From assembly GCF_900106805.1 (NCBI RefSeq), contig NZ_FNNP01000006.1:124001-188000 (forward strand): a stretch of DNA of 64,000 nt. The letters are read 5' to 3'. The notes beneath the pieces were generated by a model. The model was not told where the DNA came from, did no database searches, and was given only the letters and a program-made list of their open reading frames with translations. Made by a program: the position numbers and the translations under genes. This DNA comes from Ruegeria halocynthiae. Lineage in GTDB: Bacteria; Pseudomonadota; Alphaproteobacteria; Rhodobacterales; Rhodobacteraceae. Shown in pieces: positions 25,204-35,561 of the stretch. Every line of letters starts with the position of its first letter. The first letter of the stretch is position 1.

Positions 25204-27114
25204 ATGAAACCCCTTCTGCCGCCGATGCGCTTAACCGGAATTCACTCTTGGGCAGTGGCATTGGGAATTTCGGCAGTGATTGTTATGGGCTGTGGTGATG
25301 CGGCCAACGCCTCTGACGAAGGTGTCACGCGCAGTCACGGGTATTCCTATTTCGGAAATCTGGACTACCCTGCTGATTATTCTCACCTGAGCTACGTCAA
25401 CCCGGATGCGCCAAAGGGCGGGGAACTATCGTTGGCGGGATCGGGTACGTTTGATTCGCTGAACCCCTACTCACGCAAGGGGCGGGCGGGGGCATTGACC
25501 ACGCTTCAATATGACCCGCTGATCGAAAGTACCTCGGACAGTGTGGGGCAATATTATGGGGTTGTTGCGGAAAGCATGGAGTACGACGAAGGTCGGAACT
25601 ATGTGATATTCCATCTGCGTCCCGAGGCGATGTTCTGGGATGGAACCCCGGTCACTGCCGAAGATGTGATCTATAGCCACCGCCTGTTTATCGAACAGGG
25701 GTTGCCATCTTATGCGCAAGCCGTCGGACGCATGGTCACCGGGGCCGAAGCACTGGATGACCACACTGTCAAGTTTACCTTCAGCCCGGATGTCACGCGG
25801 CGCGGGTTAATCGAAACCGTGGGATCAACTCCGGTGTTCTCAAAAGCCTGGTTCGAAGCGGACGAAAGCCGCCGTCTTGACGAACCCCGGCTCGAAGTTG
25901 CTGTTGGTTCTGGCCCATATAAATTGGACAGCTACGACATCAACCGCCGCATCGTTTACAAGCGCCGCGACGACTATTGGGGCAAGGATTTGCCGATCAA
26001 TGTGGGACGCAACAACTATGACACCATTCGGATCGAATATTTCGCGGATCAGACCGCCGCGTTCGAAGGATTCAAGGCCGGTGAATATACAATGCGGATT
26101 GAAAGCGACCCAAAGCTGTGGGCCTCAAACTACGATTTTCCGAAACTCAGTGATGGGTTTGTCGTGCGCGATGAGATCGTTGATGGCAGTCCTCCGACAC
26201 CATCCGGTTTTGTCTTCAATCTGGGCAAGCCGCAGTTTGCCGACAAGAATGTACGCCAGGCGCTGGCGCTGGCGTTCAACTTTGAATGGGCAAATGAATC
26301 GTTGATGTTCGGCCTGAACGCGCCGCGCAGTTCCTTTGTGCAAGGTACCCATCTTGAGGCGAAAGGTGCGCCGGAAGGCGCAGAGCTGGCGTTTCTGGAG
26401 GCATTGGGAGATGTCGTGCCGGCCGAAGTGTTTAGTAACCCTGCGCTTGTTGTGCACGAATCCAATCCGGCCCGGTTGAACGACCGCCGCAATCTACGAA
26501 AGGCATCAAAGCTACTGGATGACGCCGGATGGCCAGTGGGCGATGGCAACGTGCGCCGTAATTCTGAAGGGCAGACATTGAAGGTCAACATCCCCTACGC
26601 ATCCAGTATGCCAACCTCGACCGCCACGATGATCGAGACCTATGTGCAAAACCTGCAGTCGATTGGCGTGGATGCATCGGCTGAGAAAGTGGACCCTTCC
26701 CAGTTCACGCTGCGGCGGCGCGAGCGTGACTACGACATGGTATATTCGAACCGGTACGGCTCGTTCCTGTCGACCGGCGGCGGGCTAAGCCAGATGTATG
26801 GCTCGGAAGAGGCTGCGTTCAGCCTGTTCAATCCCGCAGGTCTTGCCAGCCCTCTGGTGGATGCGGTGATCGAGGCCTCGTTCGATACCGAGAATCAGGC
26901 CGAACAGGACGCTGCGCTGATGGCGCTTGACCGTGTGTTGCGCTATGAGTTTTTTATCGTTCCCGATGGGTATGTCGCAGACTATTGGACGGCGTATTAC
27001 GACATGTATGAATATCCCGAAAACCTGCCCCCGTTCACGCTTGGGTATCTGGACCTGTGGTGGGTCAACCCCGAAAAAGAGGCTGAACTGAAAGCCAAAG
27101 GCGCGCTGCGGTAA
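25204..27114 (+). CDS. yejA: Peptide/microcin-C-type ABC transporter substrate-binding protein YejA
   Basis: A 636-residue extracellular solute-binding protein of family 5. The N-terminal signal runs to [16 protein letters not shown]; the Cys in MGCG could alternatively be lipidated. Family landmarks are [52 protein letters not shown] and [13 protein letters not shown]. The wording of the first block is characteristic of YejA rather than OppA or DppA. The ATG with AGGA 8 nt upstream is chosen over one 11 codons earlier. It leads yejABEF, with one base between its stop and the yejB start. E. coli Yej imports microcin C and oligopeptides. Confidence 0.92.
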   Translation: MKPLLPPMRLTGIHSWAVALGISAVIVMGCGDAANASDEGVTRSHGYSYFGNLDYPADYSHLSYVNPDAPKGGELSLAGSGTFDSLNPYSRKGRAGALTTLQYDPLIESTSDSVGQYYGVVAESMEYDEGRNYVIFHLRPEAMFWDGTPVTAEDVIYSHRLFIEQGLPSYAQAVGRMVTGAEALDDHTVKFTFSPDVTRRGLIETVGSTPVFSKAWFEADESRRLDEPRLEVAVGSGPYKLDSYDINRRIVYKRRDDYWGKDLPINVGRNNYDTIRIEYFADQTAAFEGFKAGEYTMRIESDPKLWASNYDFPKLSDGFVVRDEIVDGSPPTPSGFVFNLGKPQFADKNVRQALALAFNFEWANESLMFGLNAPRSSFVQGTHLEAKGAPEGAELAFLEALGDVVPAEVFSNPALVVHESNPARLNDRRNLRKASKLLDDAGWPVGDGNVRRNSEGQTLKVNIPYASSMPTSTATMIETYVQNLQSIGVDASAEKVDPSQFTLRRRERDYDMVYSNRYGSFLSTGGGLSQMYGSEEAAFSLFNPAGLASPLVDAVIEASFDTENQAEQDAALMALDRVLRYEFFIVPDGYVADYWTAYYDMYEYPENLPPFTLGYLDLWWVNPEKEAELKAKGALR

Positions 27115-27115
27115 C

Positions 27116-28210
27116 ATGGGCGCCTATATTCTAAGACGCCTGTTGCTGGTCATACCGACCCTTCTGGGCATCATGATTGTCAACTTCACGCTGGTGCAAT
27201 TTGTACCCGGTGGTCCAGTCGAACAAATCATCGCGCAGATCGAAGGTCAGGGTGATGTCTTCGCCGGGTTTGCCGGTGGCGGTGATGCTGGCGCAGGGGC
27301 CGAACCTGCAGGCGGGGGTTTTGATGACAAATATGTAGGCGCACGTGGCTTGCCGCCTGAATTCATTGCTGAGCTAGAGAAAGAGTTTGGCTTCGACAAA
27401 CCGCCGCTCGAACGCTTTCTGGGCATGCTGGGCAACTATCTGACGCTGGATTTTGGTGAAAGCTATTTCCGATCGATCAGCGTGATCGATCTGGTGCTCG
27501 AGAAGATGCCAGTGTCGATCTCGCTCGGCCTGTGGTCGACCCTGATCGCGTATCTGGTTTCGATCCCGCTGGGAATTCGAAAGGCGATCAAAGACGGGTC
27601 GAGTTTCGATACTTGGACCAGCGGCGCGATCATCGTGGCCTACGCGATCCCCGGTTTCCTATTCGCCATTCTGCTGCTGGTGCTGTTCGCGGGTGGGTCC
27701 TATTGGCAGGTTTTCCCGCTGCGTGGGCTTACGTCTGACAATTGGGACAGCCTCAGCCTTGTCGGCAAGATCGTGGATTATTTCTGGCACATTGCCCTGC
27801 CGATCATCGCGCTGACGATCTCGGCCTTTGCGACGCTGACCCTGCTGACCAAGAACTCGTTTCTGGATGAGATCAAAAAGCAATATGTCATGACCGCTCG
27901 TGCTAAGGGGCTGAGTGAGCAAAAGGTGCTCTACGGCCATGTCTTCCGCAACGCGATGCTGATTGTGATCGCGGGCTTTCCGGCGGTGTTCATTGGCGTG
28001 TTTTTCGGAGGCTCGATCATTATCGAGACGATCTTCTCGCTGGATGGTCTGGGCAGATTGGGCTTTGAGGCAGCCGTAGCACGCGACTATCCGGTGATCT
28101 TTGGCACGCTGTTCATCTTTGGCTTGATGGGGCTGGTCGTCGGCATCATTAGTGACCTGATGTATGTGCTGGTTGACCCACGCATCGATTTTGAAAAGCG
28201 GGAGGGGTAA
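27116..28210 (+). CDS. yejB: ABC transporter permease YejB
   Basis: A 364-residue inner-membrane permease of the BPD type, the same length as E. coli YejB. The N-terminal [24 protein letters not shown] and the long periplasmic insert with a Gly/Ala-rich stretch (near [19 protein letters not shown]) are typical. The EAA loop appears as [24 protein letters not shown], which docks with the ATPase. About six membrane segments are visible. Its stop abuts the yejE start with no gap. Confidence 0.95.
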   Translation: MGAYILRRLLLVIPTLLGIMIVNFTLVQFVPGGPVEQIIAQIEGQGDVFAGFAGGGDAGAGAEPAGGGFDDKYVGARGLPPEFIAELEKEFGFDKPPLERFLGMLGNYLTLDFGESYFRSISVIDLVLEKMPVSISLGLWSTLIAYLVSIPLGIRKAIKDGSSFDTWTSGAIIVAYAIPGFLFAILLLVLFAGGSYWQVFPLRGLTSDNWDSLSLVGKIVDYFWHIALPIIALTISAFATLTLLTKNSFLDEIKKQYVMTARAKGLSEQKVLYGHVFRNAMLIVIAGFPAVFIGVFFGGSIIIETIFSLDGLGRLGFEAAVARDYPVIFGTLFIFGLMGLVVGIISDLMYVLVDPRIDFEKREG

Positions 28211-29317
28211 ATGGCACTTTCCCCTCTCAACCAGCGCCGTTGGCGCAATTTCCGACGCAATGGTCGAGCGTTCTGGTCGCTGATCGTATTTTCGATCCTG
28301 TTTGGTCTGTCGCTGTTCGCCGAATTCATCGCCAACGACAAACCGATCCTGGTGAATTACCGGGGTGAATTCTATACACCCGTGTTCAATTTCTATGCCG
28401 AAACGGAGTTCGGCGGCGATTTCCAAACCGAGGCGATCTATCGCGACCCCGAGGTCAAGTGTCTGATCGACAGTGGCGGGCTGGAAGAGTGTTTCGACGA
28501 CCCCGAAGGCATCATCGATGAGATCAGGGCAGGCACTTTCGAGGCCGAAGGCTTTGAACGAGGCTGGGCTGTCTGGCCTCTAATCCCTTATTCATTCAAT
28601 ACCAGCGTGGATCGGCCCGGCGCGGCGCCCCTGCCGCCCAATGGCCAGAATCTGCTCGGTACTGATGACACCAAGCGCGATGTGCTGGCTCGGGTAATTT
28701 ACGGATTCCGTCTGTCGATCCTGTTCACGTTGATTGTGACTGGCGCCGCCAGTCTGATCGGCATTTTCGCCGGCGCTATTCAGGGCTTTTTCGGCGGCTG
28801 GCTGGATCTGATTTTTCAACGCATCATCGAGATCTGGTCGTCTACCCCCTCGCTCTATGTGATCATCATCATGTTCGCCATTTTGGGTCGAAGTTTCTGG
28901 CTATTGGTCATCCTGATGATCCTGTTCAGTTGGACCGGGTTGGTGGGCGTCGTGCGCGCCGAATTCCTGCGGGCGCGCAACTTGGAATATGTTCGTGCCG
29001 CGCGGGCGCTGGGCGTGGGTAATATGACGATCATGTTCCGCCACATGTTGCCCAACGCGATGGTCGCTACGCTGACTTTTATGCCGTTCATCGTGACTGG
29101 CACTATTGGTGGACTGGCGTCGCTGGACTTCCTTGGCTTTGGTCTGCCGTCCTCGGCCCCCTCGCTCGGAGAGCTGACTTTGCAGGCAAAACAGAACTTG
29201 CAAGCGCCTTGGCTGGCCTTCACCGCCTTCTTCACTTTTGCCATCATGTTGTCGCTGCTGGTCTTCATTTTCGAAGGCGTGCGGGATGCGTTTGATCCCA
29301 GAAAGACCTTCTCATGA
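28211..29317 (+). CDS. yejE: ABC transporter permease YejE
   Basis: A 368-residue second permease of the Yej importer, slightly longer than E. coli YejE (341 residues). It opens with the family pattern LSPLNQRRWRNFRRNGRAFWSL and a first membrane helix. A periplasmic domain follows (NDKPILVNYRGEFYTPVFN), then five membrane segments. The EAA loop is EYVRAARALGVGNMTIMFRH. GTDDTKRDVLARVIYGFRLS is the conserved DppC/OppC-type block. It overlaps yejF by four bases (ATGA). Confidence 0.95.
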   Translation: MALSPLNQRRWRNFRRNGRAFWSLIVFSILFGLSLFAEFIANDKPILVNYRGEFYTPVFNFYAETEFGGDFQTEAIYRDPEVKCLIDSGGLEECFDDPEGIIDEIRAGTFEAEGFERGWAVWPLIPYSFNTSVDRPGAAPLPPNGQNLLGTDDTKRDVLARVIYGFRLSILFTLIVTGAASLIGIFAGAIQGFFGGWLDLIFQRIIEIWSSTPSLYVIIIMFAILGRSFWLLVILMILFSWTGLVGVVRAEFLRARNLEYVRAARALGVGNMTIMFRHMLPNAMVATLTFMPFIVTGTIGGLASLDFLGFGLPSSAPSLGELTLQAKQNLQAPWLAFTAFFTFAIMLSLLVFIFEGVRDAFDPRKTFS

Positions 29318-30891
29318 GCCTTTTGGATGTGAACAACCTCAAGGTCTCGTTTCGGCAGGACGGGCAGGTTTCTGCCGCAGTAAAGGGCGTGTCCTTTACC
29401 GTGGATCGGGGTGAAACGGTGGCTCTGGTCGGAGAATCAGGTTCAGGCAAATCTGTGACGGCGCTTAGCACCGTGTCGCTGTTGGGCGATAGCGCAATTG
29501 TCGAGGGCTCGGTCACTTATGACGGGCAAGAGATGATCGATGCGACCGAAGACAGGCTGATGGACGTGCGTGGCAACGATATCAGCTTTATCTTTCAAGA
29601 GCCGATGACCTCGCTCAACCCGCTGCACACCATCCAGAAACAGTTGGCGGAGTCTCTGGCACTTCATCAGGGTGTGAGTGGCGACATTGCCCGAGACAGG
29701 ATTGTGGAACTGCTGACCAAGGTCGGCATCCGCGACCCCGAGGAACGTCTGGATAGCTATCCGCACCAGTTGTCGGGCGGGCAGCGTCAGCGCGTGATGA
29801 TTGCCATGGCGCTGGCCAACAAGCCGGACATCCTGATCGCGGATGAACCCACAACTGCGCTGGACGTCACGATACAAGCTCAGATTCTGGAGCTGCTGGC
29901 CGAGTTGCAAAAAGCTGAGAACATGGGGATGCTGTTCATCACTCATGACCTTGGAATTGTGCGGCGCATCGCCGATCGGGTTTGCGTGATGAAGGATGGT
30001 GAGATCGTTGAAACCGGAGCGACATCCGAGATTTTTGACAACCCGCAGCACCCCTATACGCGCAAACTGCTGGCGGCAGAGCCTTCCGGGCAACCCGGCG
30101 CGGTGGCCGCGGACGCCGAAGAGGTTGCGCGCACCGATCACCTGAAGGTCTGGTTCCCGATCCAACGTGGCTTTCTCAAACGAACCGTTGGGTATGTGAA
30201 GGCTGTCAATGACGCGACGCTCAGCGTCCGCGCGGGCGAAACGCTTGGGATCGTCGGCGAGAGTGGCTCGGGCAAGACGACGCTGGCGCTGGCCATCATG
30301 CGGCTGATCGCGTCCGAGGGTGGGATTACCTTTCGGGATCAGGACGTGCGACGCTGGTCCACGCGCGAGTTGCGGCGGCTGCGTAAGGACATGCAGATCG
30401 TGTTTCAGGACCCGTTTGGCAGCCTCAGCCCTCGTTTGACCTGTATGCAGATCATCGCCGAAGGGCTAGCCATCCACAATGTCGACCCGCATCGCGCCCC
30501 GCGCGAGTTGGTGGCCGAAGTGATGACCGAAGTTGGGCTGGATCCTGCCGCGATGGATCGCTACCCGCACGAGTTTTCGGGCGGGCAGCGCCAGCGGATC
30601 GCCATCGCGCGCGCCATGGTGTTGCGGCCAAAGCTGCTGGTGCTGGACGAGCCGACAAGCGCGTTGGATATGACGGTGCAGGTGCAGATCGTTGACCTGC
30701 TGCGTGATCTGCAACGGAAATACGGGTTGGCCTATCTGTTCATCAGCCACGACCTGAAAGTCGTGCGCGCGATGTCCCATAACGTCATCGTCATGCGCAA
30801 CGGTGATGTGGTCGAGATGGGTACTGCTGAAGATTTATTCGAACACGCCCAAACCGATTACACACGTGAATTGATCGCGGCAGCGGGCTGA
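29314..30891 (+). CDS. yejF: Dual-ATPase ABC transporter subunit YejF
   Basis: A 525-residue protein with two ABC ATPase domains in tandem, powering YejBE. Domain 1: Walker A GESGSGKSV, signature LSGGQRQRVMIA, Walker B ILIADEPTTALD. Domain 2: Walker A GESGSGKTT, signature FSGGQRQRIAIA, Walker B LLVLDEPTSALD. Both domains end with an H-loop (ITHDLG, ISHDLK). Each also carries the OppD/OppF-type C-terminal extension. All catalytic motifs look intact. It is the last gene of the operon and converges on the EF-G-like gene. Confidence 0.96.
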   Translation: MSLLDVNNLKVSFRQDGQVSAAVKGVSFTVDRGETVALVGESGSGKSVTALSTVSLLGDSAIVEGSVTYDGQEMIDATEDRLMDVRGNDISFIFQEPMTSLNPLHTIQKQLAESLALHQGVSGDIARDRIVELLTKVGIRDPEERLDSYPHQLSGGQRQRVMIAMALANKPDILIADEPTTALDVTIQAQILELLAELQKAENMGMLFITHDLGIVRRIADRVCVMKDGEIVETGATSEIFDNPQHPYTRKLLAAEPSGQPGAVAADAEEVARTDHLKVWFPIQRGFLKRTVGYVKAVNDATLSVRAGETLGIVGESGSGKTTLALAIMRLIASEGGITFRDQDVRRWSTRELRRLRKDMQIVFQDPFGSLSPRLTCMQIIAEGLAIHNVDPHRAPRELVAEVMTEVGLDPAAMDRYPHEFSGGQRQRIAIARAMVLRPKLLVLDEPTSALDMTVQVQIVDLLRDLQRKYGLAYLFISHDLKVVRAMSHNVIVMRNGDVVEMGTAEDLFEHAQTDYTRELIAAAG

Positions 30892-30913
30892 CAGGCAGCC
30901 CGCGCCTTCGGCC

Positions 30914-32839
30914 TCAGGCCATTTCCTTGTTTTTGGCTGATGCGGGGACGGGGCCGCGCAACTCTTCATAATGATCGAACTTCAGCTTGACCCAGCCAGT
31001 ACCACGGGTGGCGCTGGCGAGGGTTCGATGCAACTCGTCCTCAGCTACGGCCGGAAGCTGAGCGTTGAAGATTTCCCAACCTGAGGCGTTCGGGTTGCCT
31101 TCGAAACCCAAAACTTGACCCTGCAGCGAACTGATCGTCGGGACCAGATCGCCGACAAAAGTCGACGGCAGGTGAATCTCGGCGTTCAGGATCGGTTGCA
31201 GGACGACCGGTTTCGCCTCGGATAGCGCTTCGCGCACTGCGTTTTTGCCAGCCATGCGGAAGGCATAGTCAGAGCTGTCCACATTATGATGCTTGCCGTC
31301 GCTGAGCGTCACTTTGACGTCCACCACAGGGAAACCTTCGGGGCCTTCGATCAGAGCGTCCTTTGCCCCGTGTTCCACCGAAGGAATGTAGTTTCGAGGC
31401 ACCGCGCCACCCTTGACAACTTCTTCGAACTGAAACCCTGATCCACGTGGCAGAGGCGCAATCGTAAGAACCACATCGGCAAATTGACCCGCACCGCCGG
31501 ATTGTTTGCGATGGCGGTGGCGATACTCAACCTTCGAACGGATGGTTTCGCGATAAGCGGTTCCAGCGGTTTCCGCCTCAATCTCGATCCCGAAATCTTC
31601 GTCGAGTTTGGCCGTCACGCGGCGCATGTGCTGCGGGCCTTGTGAGCTTAGGATGGAATGACCGCTCAAATCGTCCTGTACCAGATGCAGACCGGGGTCG
31701 ATTTCAACCAACCGGGTCAGCGCGTTCGATAGGCGCACATCGTCGCGTTCATGCGCAGGTGAGACGACTTGACGATGCGCGGCAGGATGTGAAGAGGCCC
31801 ATTCTGGCAGCGCCGTTGCTGCAGCGCTGTCATAGATGAAACCGGGGTTGAGGTGATCTGATTTGACTGCCAGGCCAATCTGCCCGGCCTCCAGCGCGCC
31901 GATCTGGGTCTTGGCGTCCAGTGTGGTCAGATTTCCGACGGTTTCGCCGCCCAATGTTTCGTGCGCTTTGACCCCATCGCCCAGACCGCGCAATACAGTA
32001 ATCTTGCCGATATGCTTTTTCACATCGGCAAAGCCTGCAATTGCGCGCGCCGAGCCTTCGGCCTCATCCCGATCGGCTGCGATGTTGAATTCCGGCGCTT
32101 CATGGCGCAGGGCTTTCATCAACCGGGTCAAACCGTTGCCATGGCTGGCTGCACCCAGACAGGCCGGGATCAGCTGGTGGTTTTGCAGAACCTGCGCGGC
32201 CAGCTCATAGACCTCTTCGCTGGGTGGCTGCTTATCCTCGATCAACTGCTCCAAAAGATTGTCATCAAAATCTGACAGGGTCTCCAACAGCTCGGTTCGG
32301 GCTTCCTGTTCGCGGTCCTCGACCGATTGCGGCAATTCGATCAGGGCCGAAGGTTGACCCTCCTGATACTTCCACGCGCGTTCCGAGATCAGGTCGACAG
32401 CACCGACGATGGCATCCCCCTCGCGGATCGGAACCTGACGCAAGGCGATGTGGTAAGTGCAATAGGTCTGAAGCGCGGCAACGATATCGCGTATGCGGCC
32501 ATTCGGGCTGTCCATACGGTTGATGAAGAGAAAACTGGGAATGCCTGCCTCTTCTACCAGTCTCAGATAAGGGGCACACAGGACAGCGGCGTCCGGATCG
32601 GGGGGGACCACGATCACCGCCGCGTCCGAGATCGCCATAGCCGGGCCGACATAGGCCAGCGCATCGCCGCCTCCGTCCACGTCCACCGCGCACCAAGGCT
32701 CGTCCAAATAAGAAAAACCGTGCAGATGCACGGTTCCGGCGACATCGAATGTGGTCGGCCGCCCGTCGAGGCGGCTGATCGTTTCGACCAAGGTGGATTT
32801 GCCCGATTGGCTGGGGCCGAGGACGGTGAAAACGCGCAT
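30914..32839 (-). CDS. Degenerate elongation factor G-like protein
   Basis: A 641-residue EF-G paralogue. Domains II to V are recognisable (e.g. KVEYRHRHRKQSGGAGQFADV of domain IV, and the C-terminal PRNYIPSVEHGAKDALIEGP). The G domain is altered. G1 is GPSQSGKST instead of AHIDAGKTT. Only about 39 residues separate the P-loop Lys from G3, against about 63 in EF-G, so switch I is largely missing. G3 is DVDGG instead of DTPGH, losing the catalytic His. G4 is NRMD. The start is the ATG giving MRVFTVLGP; an upstream extension is unlike the family. Such EF-G-like proteins exist in other Alphaproteobacteria; a ribosome role other than ordinary translocation is likely. Confidence 0.82.
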   Translation of the reverse strand: MRVFTVLGPSQSGKSTLVETISRLDGRPTTFDVAGTVHLHGFSYLDEPWCAVDVDGGGDALAYVGPAMAISDAAVIVVPPDPDAAVLCAPYLRLVEEAGIPSFLFINRMDSPNGRIRDIVAALQTYCTYHIALRQVPIREGDAIVGAVDLISERAWKYQEGQPSALIELPQSVEDREQEARTELLETLSDFDDNLLEQLIEDKQPPSEEVYELAAQVLQNHQLIPACLGAASHGNGLTRLMKALRHEAPEFNIAADRDEAEGSARAIAGFADVKKHIGKITVLRGLGDGVKAHETLGGETVGNLTTLDAKTQIGALEAGQIGLAVKSDHLNPGFIYDSAAATALPEWASSHPAAHRQVVSPAHERDDVRLSNALTRLVEIDPGLHLVQDDLSGHSILSSQGPQHMRRVTAKLDEDFGIEIEAETAGTAYRETIRSKVEYRHRHRKQSGGAGQFADVVLTIAPLPRGSGFQFEEVVKGGAVPRNYIPSVEHGAKDALIEGPEGFPVVDVKVTLSDGKHHNVDSSDYAFRMAGKNAVREALSEAKPVVLQPILNAEIHLPSTFVGDLVPTISSLQGQVLGFEGNPNASGWEIFNAQLPAVAEDELHRTLASATRGTGWVKLKFDHYEELRGPVPASAKNKEMA

Positions 32840-33053
32840 AGGTGTTGTCCCTCTTTCAGTTGCAACTTGGCTGCACGAAATGGGCTGTCGAACGCGAAAG
32901 CGTCGGCACGGTCTATCTGGTACTCGGCCTGCCTCAGGCGGCGGAGAGATACGGCTCCCCACCCCTTAAGTGTGGAGAAAACCAGAGGCGGGCGTCAAGC
33001 CCCTCATGCAGGTTCGAATCTGACCGTCCGGTGGGCCGGCCTGTCCGAAGGGA

Positions 33054-34409
33054 TCATATCGCCGAACTGTGCCCGGCTTTGCTCAGGTCATATGCGTCAA
33101 AGTTGCGAGCGATCATGCGGGTCAGTGCTCGCGCTTCGGGCGGTATGAATAAACCGTTTTCGTCCACGCGCAGTAACCCGTCGAAGGTCGCGTTCGCCGA
33201 TGCATACATCTGCTGCAGTTCGGTGGCAGTAATGTCGAAGTCGCGCAGAATTTCGTTCGAATTGATCTGGAAATCGCACATCAAAGCTTCGATGAGGCGG
33301 GAGCGCAGAATGTCCTGACCTTTGAACAAATGCCCACGCGTTGTAGAAAAACGCCCATCGCGGATAGCCTTGGTGTGGGCTGAAGTTGCCGGAGCATTTT
33401 GCGCGTAACCTTGAGGGAAACGCGAGATTGAACTAGCGCCCAGTCCGATCAGGATCGGGGCTTGATCGTCCGTATAGCCCTGAAAATTCCGTTTCAGCTG
33501 ACCGGCGCGCAACGCGTGGGTCAGTCCGTCGTCCTGAGTCGCGAAATGATCGATCCCGATTTCTGCGTAGTTGTCCCACAGGAACAGACGCCGGGCGGTT
33601 TCGAAAAGCTCGAGACGTTGTTCCGGCGTGGGCAGCGCATCAGATGGGATCAACTGCTGGCGCTTGGCCATCCATGGCACATGCGCGTATCCATACAGTG
33701 CAACCCGATCCGGGTTCAGAGAAAGCAGCTTTTGCACGCTTTCGGTCATGCGGGCCTTGGACTGATGCGGCAGGCCATAGAGGATATCCGCGTTCAGGCT
33801 CGTAATCCCGCGTGCGCGAATCATCTCGGCGGCTTCGAGGGTGGTATCATAGCTTTGGATACGACCGATGGTCTTTTGAATCTCATCGTCGAAATCCTGC
33901 ACACCGATTGACGCGCGGTTCATGCCTGCCTCGGCCAGCGCATCCAGCCGGGCTTCGTCAATCTCATTCGGGTCAATTTCGACCGAGAATTCGGCGTCTG
34001 GGCCCAGTGGGACAATCTCGAGGATTCGCCCGGCCAGCTCGCGCATCAGGTCTGCGTTCAACAAGGTCGGCGTGCCGCCACCCCAGTGTAACCGGGACAA
34101 TGTAACACCTTCGGGTAGACGCGCGGCCAGCAGGTCCAGTTCGGCCTTCAGAACGTCCACATAGGCAATGACCGGGTTATCTGTCTGGGTGCCTTGTGTC
34201 CGGCAGGCGCAGAACCAGCACAGCCGGCGACAGAACGGTACATGGATGTAAAGCGAGATCGAACTGCCGGGGGCAATCCCGGAAATCCAGTCGCCAAACA
34301 GGTCAGCCCCTACGTCATTGTTGAAGTGGGGTGCGGTGGGATAGCTGGTGTAACGCGGTACTTTCGCGTCAAATAGTCCAAGCCGTGCCAGTTGAGGTTT
34401 CAGTGTCAT
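33054..34409 (-). CDS. hemN: Oxygen-independent coproporphyrinogen III oxidase
   Basis: A 451-residue radical-SAM enzyme that decarboxylates coproporphyrinogen III without oxygen, for heme and, where present, bacteriochlorophyll synthesis. The cluster motif is C60-x3-C64-x2-C67-x-C69 within HVPFCRRLCWFCACRTQG, the HemN-specific C-x3-C-x2-C-x-C form. LHWGGGTPTLL and SVEIDPNEID are SAM-binding segments. The C-terminal HemN domain (RSRLIEALMCDFQIN) is present, distinguishing it from HemW. It diverges from fnrL, and an FNR box lies between them, fitting induction at low oxygen. Confidence 0.96.
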   Translation of the reverse strand: MTLKPQLARLGLFDAKVPRYTSYPTAPHFNNDVGADLFGDWISGIAPGSSISLYIHVPFCRRLCWFCACRTQGTQTDNPVIAYVDVLKAELDLLAARLPEGVTLSRLHWGGGTPTLLNADLMRELAGRILEIVPLGPDAEFSVEIDPNEIDEARLDALAEAGMNRASIGVQDFDDEIQKTIGRIQSYDTTLEAAEMIRARGITSLNADILYGLPHQSKARMTESVQKLLSLNPDRVALYGYAHVPWMAKRQQLIPSDALPTPEQRLELFETARRLFLWDNYAEIGIDHFATQDDGLTHALRAGQLKRNFQGYTDDQAPILIGLGASSISRFPQGYAQNAPATSAHTKAIRDGRFSTTRGHLFKGQDILRSRLIEALMCDFQINSNEILRDFDITATELQQMYASANATFDGLLRVDENGLFIPPEARALTRMIARNFDAYDLSKAGHSSAI

Positions 34410-34444
34410 AAAGATATGACTATAGCGGGAGGGCCCAGGGTACT

Positions 34445-34458
34445 TTGACCGAAATCAA
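34445..34458. promoter_or_regulatory. FNR box between hemN and fnrL
   Basis: TTGACCGAAATCAA matches the FNR consensus TTGATNNNNATCAA with one mismatch. It lies 36 bp before hemN and 13 bp before the chosen fnrL start. The tight position relative to fnrL suggests autorepression of fnrL and control of hemN. Confidence 0.8.
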
Positions 34459-34470
34459 ATGGAAACGCGA

Positions 34471-35214
34471 ATGACACTCAAGGCCCAATTCGACCACACC
34501 AATTGCGGCGAATGTCCGATTCGGCATCGTGCGGTGTGCGCGCATTGCGAACGAGACGAGCTGAAAGAGCTCGAGAACATCAAGTACTATCGCAGCTTTG
34601 AGGCAGGGCAGACGATCATCTGGTCCGGCGATCCGATGAATTTTGTCGGCTCGGTCGTGTCGGGCATCGCGTCTCTGACCCAGACGATGGAAGATGGGCG
34701 CACGCAGATGGTGGGCCTGTTGCTGCCCAGTGATTTTGTTGGCCGCCCCGGGCGTGAGACCGCGCCGTATGACGTGGTTGCGACCACTGATCTGGTGATG
34801 TGCTGCTTTCGCAAACACCCATTCGAAGACATGATGGTTAAAACGCCGCATATCGCGCAGCGCCTGTTGCAGATGACACTGGACGAGCTGGATGCGGCGC
34901 GCGAATGGATGCTGGTGCTAGGACGCAAAACCGCGCGGGAAAAGATTGCCAGTCTACTCTCGATCATCGCGCGAAGAGATGCGTCGCTACATCACTCCGG
35001 TATGGCTGGTCCGATCGTGTTTGACTTGCCTCTGACGCGCGAAGCGATGGCCGACTATCTTGGATTGACGCTGGAAACCGTCAGCCGGCAGATTTCCGCA
35101 TTGAAGAAAGATCAGGTCATTACGCTTGAAAGCAAGCGCCATGTGACGATTCCCGATATGGGGCGCCTCATGGAAGAGGCAGGTGATGATACGGATGGCG
35201 GGTTTCTGGTCTGA
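34471..35214 (+). CDS. fnrL: Oxygen-sensing regulator FnrL
   Basis: A 247-residue Crp/Fnr regulator with an N-terminal [4Fe-4S] site: C12, C15 and C23 (with C26 nearby) in CGECPIRHRAVCAHC, plus the distal cysteine in LVMCCFRKHPFE. The cyclic-nucleotide-fold core is followed by a long dimer helix (AREWMLVLGRKTAREKIASL) and the recognition helix TLETVSRQISALKKD, with the E-SR contacts that select FNR boxes. It closely follows the Rhodobacter FnrL pattern, down to the C-terminal DDTDGGFLV. The second Met (MTLKAQ) is taken as start because the upstream ATG abuts the FNR box. It should activate the cco genes and hemN when oxygen falls. Confidence 0.96.
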   Translation: MTLKAQFDHTNCGECPIRHRAVCAHCERDELKELENIKYYRSFEAGQTIIWSGDPMNFVGSVVSGIASLTQTMEDGRTQMVGLLLPSDFVGRPGRETAPYDVVATTDLVMCCFRKHPFEDMMVKTPHIAQRLLQMTLDELDAAREWMLVLGRKTAREKIASLLSIIARRDASLHHSGMAGPIVFDLPLTREAMADYLGLTLETVSRQISALKKDQVITLESKRHVTIPDMGRLMEEAGDDTDGGFLV

Positions 35215-35259
35215 CGACTGAGTGTTCCGGCGTCGGTCCCAATTTATCAGGAGTTTACA

Positions 35260-35514
35260 ATGGGTTTCAGCAGTGTTTTGGCCATGGTTTTCATCGGCGC
35301 GATTGCTGGGTGGCTGTCCGGAAAGATCATGGAAGGGCGCGGGTTTGGCCTGATAGGCAACATTATCGTCGGGGTCGTCGGTGCATTCTTGGCAGGCACG
35401 ATCTTTCCTGCCTTGGGCTTTGCTGTTGGCGGCGGGTTGTTCTCTTCGATCTTCTTCGCGACAATAGGTGCGGTAATCCTGTTGTTCCTGATCGGACTGA
35501 TCCGCAAGGCTTGA
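35260..35514 (+). CDS. GlsB/YeaQ/YmgE family membrane protein
   Basis: An 84-residue, very hydrophobic protein of the transglycosylase-associated (GlsB/YeaQ) family. It has three membrane segments: SVLAMVFIGAIAGWLSGKI, the glycine-rich GLIGNIIVGVVGAFLAGTIF, and SSIFFATIGAVILLFLIGLI. Members are stress-induced in many bacteria but have no defined biochemical role. AGGAG precedes the ATG. A strong bidirectional terminator follows. Confidence 0.9.
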   Translation: MGFSSVLAMVFIGAIAGWLSGKIMEGRGFGLIGNIIVGVVGAFLAGTIFPALGFAVGGGLFSSIFFATIGAVILLFLIGLIRKA

Positions 35515-35516
35515 GG

Positions 35517-35546
35517 GAAAACCGCCCCTTTCTGGGGGCGGTTTTC
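35517..35546. terminator. Bidirectional intrinsic terminator
   Basis: A perfect 12-bp stem, GAAAACCGCCCC (35517-35528) and GGGGCGGTTTTC (35535-35546). The A tract and T tract on the two arms let it act in both directions, between the GlsB gene and convergent uspA. Confidence 0.9.
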
Positions 35547-35561
35547 GGATTTATAGGTTTG

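Noticed and set aside
33000..33053. tRNA-like GGTTCGAATC in the gap between the EF-G-like gene and hemN
   Set aside because: The flanking bases do not form a T-stem, and no acceptor, D or anticodon arms could be drawn.
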